This document shows, piece after piece, positions 34,856 to 43,390 of a stretch of DNA of 64,000 bases; the first letter of the stretch is position 1, and every line of letters begins with the position of its first letter. The notes under the pieces were generated by a model. That model was not told where the DNA came from, did not search any database, and saw only the letters and a program-made list of their open reading frames with translations. A program made the position numbers and the translations under genes. The stretch comes from Microbacterium murale (GTDB taxonomy: Bacteria > Actinomycetota > Actinomycetes > Actinomycetales > Microbacteriaceae), in assembly GCF_030815955.1 (NCBI RefSeq), contig NZ_JAUSXK010000001.1:2356001-2420000 (forward strand), read 5' to 3'.

Positions 34856-35703
34856 GCGGCTGATCCTTCTGAGTTCTTCTGCGCGTCGATGAGCGCGCGG
34901 CGGTCGACACGACGCTTCTGCTGGGCATCCGGGTCGGGGACGGGAGCGGCAAGGAACAGCCGTTGCGTGTAGGGGTGCTGGGGACGCGCGGTGACCTGAT
35001 CGCCGTCGCCGGTCTCGACGAGTTCACCCTGGTACATCACTGCCACTCGGTGGCTGATGTGACGGACGACCGCGAGGTCGTGAGAGATGAAGAGGTATGC
35101 GACACCGGTGCGCTCCTGGATCTCGATGAACAGGTCGAGAACACGCGCCTGTGTGGACAGATCCAAGGCAGATACCGGCTCATCGCAGACGATGAGCTTG
35201 GGATCCAGCGCCAGCGCGCGGGCGATCGCCACGCGCTGGCGCTGCCCACCCGAGAACTCGCGAGGCAGCCGACGGGCAGCATCCGCCGGAAGGCCGACGC
35301 GATCGAGCAGGTCTGCGACGCGCATGTTCGCCTGCTTGGCCGGGACGCCGCGCGCGGTGAGCGGCTCAGCGAGGATCTGAGCGATCGTCATAGAAGGATT
35401 CAGCGACGAGTACGGATCCTGGAACACGACCTGGATCTCGCTGGCGAGCGCGCGACGCTCTCTGCGTCCCAGATGTCCGATCTCCTGCCCGTCGTACCGC
35501 ACGGAACCCTGCTTGATCGGAGCGAGACCCAGCACGGCGCGACCGAGGGTGGTCTTGCCTGAGCCGGACTCACCGACCAGGCCGACGGTCTCCCCAGGGC
35601 GGATGTCGAGCGAGACGCCCTTGAGGGCGTGGAAGGGCTGGGCGCGGAAGCCTTTTCCCGGATAACTGACGTGGAGGTCTTCGACCTCGAGGAGCGTGGT
35701 CAT
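34852..35703 (-). CDS. Peptide-type ABC transporter ATPase (OppF/DppF-like)
   Basis: This 283-residue ATPase has GESGSGKTT (about 44-52), FQDPYSSLNP, FSGGQRQR, CDEPVSALD and the HPYTQRLFLAAP signature of the oligopeptide branch. It supplies the second nucleotide-binding domain of the importer whose first one is fused to a permease. The embedded position between transporter and glycosidase genes implies that the transported solute is an oligosaccharide and not a peptide, as known for several family-5 systems. Confidence 0.92.
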   Translation of the reverse strand: MTTLLEVEDLHVSYPGKGFRAQPFHALKGVSLDIRPGETVGLVGESGSGKTTLGRAVLGLAPIKQGSVRYDGQEIGHLGRRERRALASEIQVVFQDPYSSLNPSMTIAQILAEPLTARGVPAKQANMRVADLLDRVGLPADAARRLPREFSGGQRQRVAIARALALDPKLIVCDEPVSALDLSTQARVLDLFIEIQERTGVAYLFISHDLAVVRHISHRVAVMYQGELVETGDGDQVTARPQHPYTQRLFLAAPVPDPDAQQKRRVDRRALIDAQKNSEGSAA

Positions 35704-37574
35704 GATCGTCCTCCTGCTGTGCTGGTGAGCGAGCCGCGGGCCGGACCCTCATCGAGGATCGAGTCCAGCAGACTCTGCGTGTATGCGTGCGCCGGAGCGC
35801 CCAGAATGGTGCGCACGGGACCCTGTTCAACGAACAGGCCCTGCTGCATGACGGTCACCCGGTCGCACAGGTCGGCCACGACACCGAAGTTGTGCGTGAC
35901 GAGCAGCATCGCCATCTGGCGCTCGCGCTGCAGGTCGCGCAGCAGGTCGAGAACCTCGGCCTGCACTGTCACATCGAGCGCCGTCGTCGGCTCGTCAGCG
36001 ATGATGAGATCGGGATCCGTCGAGACGGCGCCCGCGATGAGGACACGCTGAGCCATCCCGCCTGACACCTCGAACGGGTAGGCGTCGAAGGTTCGCTTCG
36101 GGTTCGGGATGCCGACACGGTCGAGCAGCCCGAGCGCCCGGTCGGTGGCGTCCTTCTTCGACAACCCCAGGTGCTTGCGCAACGGTTCGACCAGCTGATA
36201 CCCGATCGTGAACGACGGGTCGAGGTTGCTCATCGGCTCCTGCGGGATATAGCCGACGCGCTTGCCTCGGATGGCCGAGTAGACGCGCTCCGAGGCATCT
36301 GCCAGTTGCGTTCCCTCGTACTCGATCGACCCCGCCGTGACGCGGCCGCCCCGTGGCAGCAGGCCCAGCACGGCGAACGCGGTCTGCGTCTTGCCTGACC
36401 CCGACTCGCCGATCAGACCGTGGACCTCACCCTTGCGGATCTGCAGGGACACGCCGTGCACGACCTCGATGTCCGGGCCGTCGGTCTGCTCGTAGCCCAC
36501 GCGCAGGTCGGAGACGGACAGCACGGTTGCGGAGGGAAGCTGCGCAGTGCGCTCGTCATCCGGGTGCACGATCGTCTCGCCGATCACGGGTATCGGTGCC
36601 GAATCCTCGAGCGCATCGATGTCGCCTCCGGAAAGGCTCATCGATGTGGTCACCGCGGCGATGGATCCCGTCGCAGTCGTCACTGCACGACGGCGGCGAC
36701 GGCGGGGTGCCACGGTGCGCTCCAGGACATCCCTCATCCCGTTGGCCAGCAGAGTCAGGGCCACCGACGTGAGAGCGATCGCGAGAGACGGCCACAGCAT
36801 GAGAAGGGGCTGCTTGTAGATGTTCGCGAAGCCGTCGTTGAGCATTCCGCCCCAGGTAGGGACGCTCATGTCACCGAGGCCGAGGAACTCCAGTCCGGAT
36901 TGGATGGCGATCGCTATGCCGGCGATGATCGCCGACTGGATGATGATCGGTGCGCGGACGACCGACAGGATATGGCGGCCGATGATGCGCATGTCTGAAA
37001 GGCCGGAGACGCGGGCGGCGTCGACGTAGAGCTCGCCGCGTACGCCGGACACGGCCGCGTACACGAGGCGGTAGTAGGCGGGGGCGAGCAGGATGCCGAA
37101 GATGAGCATCGCCAGCCATACGCTCGGGCCGAGCACGGCACGCGCCGCGAGCAGCACGACGATCCCGGGTAGCGCCATGACCAGTGAGGTGATCCAGGAC
37201 GCGACGGAGTCGAACCACCCGCGGTAGTAGCCGGCGATGAGGCCGGAGACGACGCCGAGCAGCAGCGCGGTCAGGACAGCGACGAGCGCGGCGGCGAGGG
37301 TGATCTGCGTCGCGGCGAGGAGACGCGACAGCACGTCTCGACCCGCGCTGTCCGCACCCAGTGGGTGGTCTGCACTCGGCGGAGCGAGCACCAGTTGCAA
37401 CGACGCCGCGCTCGGATCGAACGGTGCGATCCACTGGCCGATGATCGCGATGATCGTGACGAGCACCAGGAACATCAGGGAGACGAGCGACACCGGCCGT
37501 CTCATCAGGCGACGAAGCAGCGAAGTCTTCGCCGCAGGTGTCGGAATGACGGAGGGAACCTCGATAGCGGTCAT
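35700..37574 (-). CDS. Fused ABC permease-ATPase (DppC-DppD type)
   Basis: One 624-residue chain joins a DppC-like permease and a DppD-like ATPase. The permease part (about 1-285) has the motif HPLGADSAGRDVLSRLLAATQ and the EAA-type loop VDAARVSGLSDMRIIGRHIL. A basic and acidic linker (about 290-350) follows. The ATPase part shows GESGSGKT (about 386-393), VSGGMAQR, ADEPTTALD and HAYTQSLLDSI. Such fusions occur in actinobacterial peptide-type transporters. It overlaps both neighbours by four bases. The fusion fixes the stoichiometry of channel and engine. Confidence 0.93.
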   Translation of the reverse strand: MTAIEVPSVIPTPAAKTSLLRRLMRRPVSLVSLMFLVLVTIIAIIGQWIAPFDPSAASLQLVLAPPSADHPLGADSAGRDVLSRLLAATQITLAAALVAVLTALLLGVVSGLIAGYYRGWFDSVASWITSLVMALPGIVVLLAARAVLGPSVWLAMLIFGILLAPAYYRLVYAAVSGVRGELYVDAARVSGLSDMRIIGRHILSVVRAPIIIQSAIIAGIAIAIQSGLEFLGLGDMSVPTWGGMLNDGFANIYKQPLLMLWPSLAIALTSVALTLLANGMRDVLERTVAPRRRRRRAVTTATGSIAAVTTSMSLSGGDIDALEDSAPIPVIGETIVHPDDERTAQLPSATVLSVSDLRVGYEQTDGPDIEVVHGVSLQIRKGEVHGLIGESGSGKTQTAFAVLGLLPRGGRVTAGSIEYEGTQLADASERVYSAIRGKRVGYIPQEPMSNLDPSFTIGYQLVEPLRKHLGLSKKDATDRALGLLDRVGIPNPKRTFDAYPFEVSGGMAQRVLIAGAVSTDPDLIIADEPTTALDVTVQAEVLDLLRDLQRERQMAMLLVTHNFGVVADLCDRVTVMQQGLFVEQGPVRTILGAPAHAYTQSLLDSILDEGPARGSLTSTAGGRS

Positions 37575-38512
37575 GAGAGTCGCACCTTCGGGTTGAGCGC
37601 GGCTTGCGCGAGATCGATGACGAGGTTCACGATGATGACGATCACCGCGAACGCGATCACAACTCCCATGACGACGGGGATGTCGCCCTGCGTGGTCGCG
37701 GAGACCGTGAGCTGGCCCATCCCTGGCAGGGCGAAGACCTGCTCGACGATGACCGCTCCGCCGAGGAGTCCGATGAACTGCACGGCGAGCACAGCGAGTG
37801 CTGGGCCGCCGGCGTTGCGGAGGACGTGCTTGTAGACGACGCTGTTGCTGGACAGGCCACGGGCGCGAAGCGTGCGAACGTAATCGCGCGACATCGCGTC
37901 GACGACGGATCCGCGCACCTGCTGTGCCACCGCAGCGATCGCGCCGAATGAGAGCGCCGCGATCGGCAGGGTCACCGAGGTCAACCAGCCGCTGAAAGAG
38001 TCGGTGATCGGGATGTACCCGGTCGCCTTGAACCAGTGCAGATTGATCGCGAACAACAGCACGAGGTAGAGCGCGATGAGGAAGCCGGGGATCGCGAAGC
38101 CGAGGACCGAGACGAACTGGACGAGCGCGTCGATCCAGCCACCGCGGCGCGCCGCGAGGACGCCGAGGACGATCGCCAGGACGGCGGAGATCACCGTCGC
38201 GCCGATGACCAAGGACAGACTGACGCTAAGTCTTCCCCCGAGGCTCACCGACACGAGCTGGCCGTTGAACCAGGAGCGACCGAGATCGCCGGTCAGTGCG
38301 GAGGTCAGCCAGTCCCAGTACTGCACCGCGAGCGGACGGTCAAGGCCCAGCTCGGCGGACTTCTGCGCGACGAGTTCCTCCGTCGCGTTCTGGCCGAGGA
38401 TCCGACGCGCGATGTTCGCGCTGTCGAGGAAGAGAAGCCCGAACGTCACGACGGAGATGACGAAGAGCAAGACGACGCCGGCGAGGATCCGGCGCGCGAT
38501 GAACATGAGCAT
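37571..38512 (-). CDS. Peptide-type ABC transporter permease (DppB-like)
   Basis: This 313-residue membrane protein has about six spans. It shows the DppB features: an N-terminal span, the GLDRPLAVQYWDWLTSALTGDLGRS segment (split over residues 56-81) and the coupling loop YVRTLRARGLSSNSVVYKHVLRN. It pairs with the permease half of the fusion protein downstream. The gap of about 70 bases to the binding-protein gene contains a GC-rich hairpin. Confidence 0.92.
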   Translation of the reverse strand: MLMFIARRILAGVVLLFVISVVTFGLLFLDSANIARRILGQNATEELVAQKSAELGLDRPLAVQYWDWLTSALTGDLGRSWFNGQLVSVSLGGRLSVSLSLVIGATVISAVLAIVLGVLAARRGGWIDALVQFVSVLGFAIPGFLIALYLVLLFAINLHWFKATGYIPITDSFSGWLTSVTLPIAALSFGAIAAVAQQVRGSVVDAMSRDYVRTLRARGLSSNSVVYKHVLRNAGGPALAVLAVQFIGLLGGAVIVEQVFALPGMGQLTVSATTQGDIPVVMGVVIAFAVIVIIVNLVIDLAQAALNPKVRLS

Positions 38513-38543
38513 GCTGCGCTCCTGTGATGAGAGGTATGGGGAT

Positions 38544-38573
38544 CCGGCCCGCCCGCCGAAGCAGACGGGCCGG
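38544..38573 (-). terminator. GC-rich intercistronic hairpin (binding protein / permease)
   Basis: CCGGCCCG and CGGGCCGG (8 bp) enclose a 14-base loop between the binding-protein stop and the permease start. It has no T-run and matches the position of the hairpin in the peptide operon at 3880-3909. Confidence 0.5.
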
Positions 38574-38581
38574 CAACGGGC

Positions 38582-40108
38582 CTACTGCTTCGGCTGGAAG
38601 TCGTAGATGGCGGGGTAGGCATTCGTAGGGAGCGGCTCGACCGTCGTGTTCGCGTCGGTGGCGAAGCTGCCTTGGACGCGGTAGAACGGGGCGAACCACG
38701 CCTGCTCCACGAGGTACGTGTTCAGTTCCTTCGCCACCGAGGCTTGGGTCGCCTCGTCGCCGAACTGGATCTGCTCGATGTACTCGTTCACCTTCGGGTC
38801 CTCGGAGTGGAACGGGTTGAATATCGCGGTCGGCGCGACCATGAACTGGATCAACTGCCAGTCGGGGTTCTGCTCGAGCGCCATGAAGGCCGCTGGGAAC
38901 TTCGGCGCGAGCATGTCCGCGATGAAGTTGTTGCCAGGATCGGTGTACTCGGCGGTCACGCCGATGTCGGCCAGCTGCTGCTCGATGAGCGTGTAGGTGG
39001 TGGCGCCCAGCACCGTCGACGAAGGCATCGACAGTGTGAAGCCGTCGGCGTAACCGGCTTCGGCCAGCAACTCCTTCGCTTTCTCGGGGTCGTAGCTGTA
39101 GTAGTCGTCGAGGTCGGCATCGTATGCCGCGGAGCCCGCGGGGAACACCTGGGTCGTCACGGTGCCGTTGCCCAGCTGCAGTGCTTCCAGGAGTCCCTCG
39201 CGATCGAACGCGTAGTTGAGTGCCTGGCGCACTCGCACATCGGCGAGGGCGGGGTTCATGGTCCCCGCACGGTCGAGCAGGAGGAGACCCTGGAAGTCGA
39301 GCTCGTTCGCGTTGACCGTCCATCCGGCGCCCTCGACTTCGGTGAGGTTGTCGTTGTTCGCGAGCTTCACACCGTTGGCCTCACCGGCCTTGATCGCGTT
39401 CAGGGAAGCCGTGGCGTCCTGCAGCACGTTGATGACGAGCTTGTCGTAGTGCTGGACGTCTGGATTCCAGTAGTCCGGGTTCTTCGTGTACGTGTAGCTC
39501 GTGCCGGTCACCGTGGCTGCGGCGTCGAGGACATACGGACCGGATCCGATCGGGTCTGTGGCGAGGTCGTCGTTGCTGAGCGATTCACCGCTCGCGACGA
39601 GGCCGGGATCGCGCGTGAGGTAGTTCAGCATGGCCGGGTCCGGCGCGCCGAGTGTGATCACGACGGTCGTGTCATCCGGTGCTGCGAAGCTCGTCACCCC
39701 AGCGAAGTAGCTCGCGTCGGGCGAGGTGCCCTCCTTGAACCGCTGCAGGTTGTCGACGACGACCTGGCCGGTGAGGCTCGACCCATCGCTGAAAGTGACG
39801 TCGTCGCGCAGCGTGAGAGTGAGCTCGGTGTTGTCGTCGTTGTACGACCACTCCGTCGCCAGCCAGGGCTCGATGGTTCCCTCTGGAGTGGCGAGAAGAA
39901 GCGTGTCGAACACCGCCTGGTAGAAGGGGGAGCGGTTTCCCCATTCGGATCCCGCCGGGTCGAACGTGGTGGGCGGTGTGATCGCACCGAGTGTGAGCGT
40001 GCCTCCGCTCGTGCCGCCCCCGCTCCCGTCCTCTGATCCCCCGGCGCAGCCGGTGAGAGCGAGAGCGGCGATGGCGATGGTGGCTGCTGTGGCCTTCCAA
40101 CGGAACAT
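38582..40108 (-). CDS. Family-5 ABC substrate-binding lipoprotein (oligosaccharide candidate)
   Basis: This 508-residue binding protein has a short basic N-terminus and lipobox ALTGC (C21), followed by a Gly/Ser-rich linker. The mature part is DppA/OppA-like, with PTTFDPAGSEWGN near the start and GQVVVDNLQRFKEG further on. I start it at 40108, where AAGGGA is six bases upstream; ATGs at 40123 and 40147 are alternatives. It heads the glycan operon. Although the family is named for peptides, its position beside four glycosidases suggests a plant-derived oligosaccharide ligand. Confidence 0.9.
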   Translation of the reverse strand: MFRWKATAATIAIAALALTGCAGGSEDGSGGGTSGGTLTLGAITPPTTFDPAGSEWGNRSPFYQAVFDTLLLATPEGTIEPWLATEWSYNDDNTELTLTLRDDVTFSDGSSLTGQVVVDNLQRFKEGTSPDASYFAGVTSFAAPDDTTVVITLGAPDPAMLNYLTRDPGLVASGESLSNDDLATDPIGSGPYVLDAAATVTGTSYTYTKNPDYWNPDVQHYDKLVINVLQDATASLNAIKAGEANGVKLANNDNLTEVEGAGWTVNANELDFQGLLLLDRAGTMNPALADVRVRQALNYAFDREGLLEALQLGNGTVTTQVFPAGSAAYDADLDDYYSYDPEKAKELLAEAGYADGFTLSMPSSTVLGATTYTLIEQQLADIGVTAEYTDPGNNFIADMLAPKFPAAFMALEQNPDWQLIQFMVAPTAIFNPFHSEDPKVNEYIEQIQFGDEATQASVAKELNTYLVEQAWFAPFYRVQGSFATDANTTVEPLPTNAYPAIYDFQPKQ

Positions 40109-40182
40109 CCTTGGTCCCTTCATTGCGGTGATGCCCCTGCGGATCACCTCTGCGGAGCGAAGTTAGCATCAAAATCGAACGG

Positions 40183-40211
40183 TTACTAGGTTTTTACGCC
40201 AAATAACTAGG
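40183..40211. promoter_or_regulatory. Direct-repeat operator candidate in the glycan divergent promoter
   Basis: TTACTAGG (40183-40190) and TAACTAGG (40204-40211) are 21 bases apart, two helical turns, in an unusually AT-rich gap between the binding-protein gene and the TetR gene. On the minus strand, a TTGGCG -35 candidate lies between the two copies. This makes it the best place for the TetR protein to control both directions. The start points themselves are uncertain. Confidence 0.45.
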
Positions 40212-40297
40212 AATCACTCGGTATTCGTTATAGAACTGAGGTGAAAGGTCCTCGGCTCTTGACCAACGGGGACGTGAGCTGGGATACGGTGACACCG

Positions 40298-40957
40298 ATG
40301 ACGAACACCACGGAGCCCCTGCACAGCCCGCGCCGGGCGCGCGGTGAGTACGCCAAGACGCGCGAGAGGCGGCAGACGATCCTCGACGCCGCGCTCGAGG
40401 TGTTCGCCGAAGCCGGCTACCGGTCAGGGTCGCTGCGCGAGGTCGCGCAGCGAGTCGGGATGAGCGAGGCAGGGCTGCTGCATCACTTCCGCAACAAGGT
40501 GGTTCTTCTGGAGGCGGTGCTGGAGCACCGCGACGACAAAGCTCGTGAGTTGGTTCCGATCGAGTCGGAAGACGGCGCGGCGGTACTTCGCGGCCTCGTG
40601 CGGCTCGCTGCTCATAACGCGTCGATCCCAGGCGTCGTCGAACTCTTCTGCACGCTGTCCGCCGAGGCCACCTCCCCCGATCACCCGGCGCACGCCTACT
40701 TCGTACGCCGATACGAGTACACCCGGACCCATGTCGAGGAAGCGTTCGCCGCGCTCGAAGCCGAGGGCCGGTTGAAAGCAGGCATGACGCCGAACCGCGG
40801 TGCCGTGACTCTCATCGCGATGATGGACGGACTGCAGGTCCAGTGGTTGCTCGACCGCAGCGTGGTGGACATGGCCGAAGAGCTTCGGCGTCTGTTCTCC
40901 GTGTTCGTCGACATCGACTGGAGTGTTGTCGACTCCGTCGAGGAGACGTCCGCATGA
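40298..40957 (+). CDS. TetR-family regulator of the glycan locus
   Basis: This 219-residue protein has an N-terminal helix-turn-helix domain (about 17-65, with RRQTILDAALEVFAEAGYRSGSL and VAQRVGMSEAGLLHHFRNK) and a C-terminal ligand domain of the TetR_C type. An in-frame GTG at 40241 is an alternative start; I prefer the ATG at 40298 because a TACGGT -10 box lies seven bases upstream, although no -35 fits well. It is divergent from the glycan operon and overlaps the GH2 gene, so it probably represses both until an oligosaccharide product binds. Confidence 0.85.
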   Translation: MTNTTEPLHSPRRARGEYAKTRERRQTILDAALEVFAEAGYRSGSLREVAQRVGMSEAGLLHHFRNKVVLLEAVLEHRDDKARELVPIESEDGAAVLRGLVRLAAHNASIPGVVELFCTLSAEATSPDHPAHAYFVRRYEYTRTHVEEAFAALEAEGRLKAGMTPNRGAVTLIAMMDGLQVQWLLDRSVVDMAEELRRLFSVFVDIDWSVVDSVEETSA

Positions 40958-43383
40958 TCCGCGTCCCGTTCGTCGACGGCTGGAGCGTCGGGCCGAAACT
41001 GGGCGCGTTCGAAGCTCGGGACGCTTCGACCGCGGCCGTGCCTGTGGTCATTCCGCATGACGCGTTGCGCGATCTGCCGAGATCGGCGGACAGCGTCCAG
41101 GGCGTGCACAGCGGATACGTTCCCGGCGGCGTCTTCGAGTACACGAAGACGTTCGAAGTTCCGGCCCGTTGGCAGGACAAGACTGTGCGGATCGAGTTCG
41201 AGGGTGTCTACCGCGACGCGACCGTCTATCTGAACGGCGACTTCGTCGCACACGAGGCGAACGGCTACGCAGCATTCACCATCGAGGCCGACCCGTTCCT
41301 CCGCTTCGGCGAGACGAACACCATCACCGTGGAAGCGCGCGTGCACAGGGACAGCCGCTGGTACACCGGCGGCGGCATCTACCGTCCGGTGCACCTCAGC
41401 GTCAGCGACCCCGTGCACATCGCTCTCGATGGTTCGGTCGCCACGACTCCGGACATCGATGAGGAGCGCGCCCTCGTCGAGATCGCGACACGCGTCGAGA
41501 ACCAGACCAGGCACACAGCCGTGCGTCGGCTCACCTGGACCGTGTGCGACGGCGATGGGTCGGTGGTGGCGTCGGGAACGTCTCCGATCACGGTGCTGCC
41601 CGGCACGAGCAGCGTCGCACGAGCGCGGTTGCCCGTGGCGCATCCGCGCCTGTGGGGTCCGGAGGAGCCGCACCTCTACCGCGTGCACACCGTGCTGACC
41701 GGCGCGGAGAGCTCGGGGGAGAACGGCGTCCTGGACGAGGAAGAGATGCGTTTCGGCATCCGTCGTCTGCAGCTCGACACGACGCACGGCCTACGGGTCA
41801 ACGGTGCTTCCATCGACCTGCGCGGTGCGTGCATCCATCATGACAACGGACCCCTCGGAGCCGTATCGATCGCCGCGGCGGAGGATCGCCGCATCCGCCT
41901 GCTCAAGGCTGCCGGGTTCAACGCGATCCGCAGTTCTCACAACCCCGCCAGTCGCGCGCTGCTCGATGCCTGCGACGTGCACGGGATGATCGTGATGGAC
42001 GAACTCACCGACGTCTGGACGAAGTCGAAGACCGCTTTCGACGCCTCCATCGGCTTCGACGAGCGGTGGCAGAGCGACGTCGGAGCGCTAGTCCGGAAGG
42101 ACATCAACCATCCCAGCGTGGTGCTCTACTCGATCGGGAACGAGATCCTCGAGCTGGCGACCCCGCATGGCGCAACCTGGAGTCGGCGTCTCGCCGAGGA
42201 GTTCCGCAGGCTCGATCCGACGCGATTCGTGACGAACGGCATCAACGGCATCATTGCGAACCTGGGGCGGATGGGCGACGCGATGGCGGAGGCCGAGTCA
42301 GCGGATCCCAACACGATGATGGCCGGCATGGGAGAGAAGATGGCGCTCATGAATGCGTCGTCATTGGTGACGGAATCGACCGAGGAATCGGCGGCCGTGC
42401 TGGATGTCGTCGGGTTCAACTACGCCGATTCACGCTACGAACTCGATGCTGAGCTCTTCCCGAACCGCATCATCGTCGGTTCGGAGACCTTCCCGGATCG
42501 CATCGCGTCGTTGTGGGCGGATGTGCGTCGGCTTCCGCATCTGATCGGTGACTTCACCTGGACGGGCTGGGATTACATCGGCGAAGCGGGTATCGGTCGC
42601 GTCGACTACACCGATGTCGAGGACTATGAGCCCACGGGCACCGCAGGTCCTTTCCCGTACCTGCTCGCGGGATGCGGGGATATCGACATCACCGGATATC
42701 GCCTGCCTGCGTCGCACTACCGCGAGATCGCCTACGGCTTGCGGGTCGAGCCTGCGATCGCCGTGCACCGCCCGCAGCACCACGGCCGTCCCACGGCGAA
42801 GACGCCGTGGTCGTGGGACGACGTGGTGACGAGCTGGACATGGGGTGTCGCGGAGGGCTCGCCCGTGACGGTCGACGTCTATGCGGATGCCGACGAGGTC
42901 GCTCTGTACCTGAACGGCGCTTTGCTCGCCCGCACGGTCGTCGGCGATCCGCTGCCGCTGATCGCGCGTTTCGAGACCGAGTACCGGCCGGGCGAGCTCA
43001 TCGCCGTGTCGTACTCCGACGGAGTGGAGATCGCGCGTGCGTCGCTGCGCACCGCGGGTGAGCCGCGCCTCGTCGCCCAGGCGGAAAGCAACGAGGTCGA
43101 CGCCCGAGAAGGACTCGCCTACGTCGTGATCTCTATCGAGGATGCCGAGGGCACGCTCGTCTGCGATGCAGATCGCCCGGTGACCGTTGAAGTCACCGGA
43201 GGAGAACTTGCAGGGATCGGCTCGGCGCGAGCTCGCACCGAGGAGTCGTTCTCAGGGCCGTCGTACACGACCTGCGATGGGCGCGTGCTCGCGATCGTGC
43301 GGCCGAACGGACCCGGCGAACTCCGGGTGACGGCGACGGCGCCGGAATCCGCGCCGTCCACGGTCACGATCACAGCGCGTTGA
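40954..43383 (+). CDS. GH2 beta-glycosidase (beta-galactosidase-like) with C-terminal DUF4982
   Basis: This 809-residue enzyme begins with a jelly-roll sugar-binding domain (about 1-165), an immunoglobulin-like domain and a TIM barrel that contains LRGACIHHDNGPLGA, the acid/base in YSIGNEI and a candidate nucleophile in IVGSETFPD. DUF4982-like and Ig-like domains (about 620-809) follow. This arrangement is common in GH2 enzymes of plant-polysaccharide loci. No signal peptide is seen. Its ATG overlaps the TetR stop codon, which is unusual for a regulator and an enzyme and implies co-expression. Galactosidase, xylosidase or arabinosidase activity cannot be separated here. Confidence 0.9.
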   Translation: MIRVPFVDGWSVGPKLGAFEARDASTAAVPVVIPHDALRDLPRSADSVQGVHSGYVPGGVFEYTKTFEVPARWQDKTVRIEFEGVYRDATVYLNGDFVAHEANGYAAFTIEADPFLRFGETNTITVEARVHRDSRWYTGGGIYRPVHLSVSDPVHIALDGSVATTPDIDEERALVEIATRVENQTRHTAVRRLTWTVCDGDGSVVASGTSPITVLPGTSSVARARLPVAHPRLWGPEEPHLYRVHTVLTGAESSGENGVLDEEEMRFGIRRLQLDTTHGLRVNGASIDLRGACIHHDNGPLGAVSIAAAEDRRIRLLKAAGFNAIRSSHNPASRALLDACDVHGMIVMDELTDVWTKSKTAFDASIGFDERWQSDVGALVRKDINHPSVVLYSIGNEILELATPHGATWSRRLAEEFRRLDPTRFVTNGINGIIANLGRMGDAMAEAESADPNTMMAGMGEKMALMNASSLVTESTEESAAVLDVVGFNYADSRYELDAELFPNRIIVGSETFPDRIASLWADVRRLPHLIGDFTWTGWDYIGEAGIGRVDYTDVEDYEPTGTAGPFPYLLAGCGDIDITGYRLPASHYREIAYGLRVEPAIAVHRPQHHGRPTAKTPWSWDDVVTSWTWGVAEGSPVTVDVYADADEVALYLNGALLARTVVGDPLPLIARFETEYRPGELIAVSYSDGVEIARASLRTAGEPRLVAQAESNEVDAREGLAYVVISIEDAEGTLVCDADRPVTVEVTGGELAGIGSARARTEESFSGPSYTTCDGRVLAIVRPNGPGELRVTATAPESAPSTVTITAR

Positions 43384-43390
43384 ACAGTGG

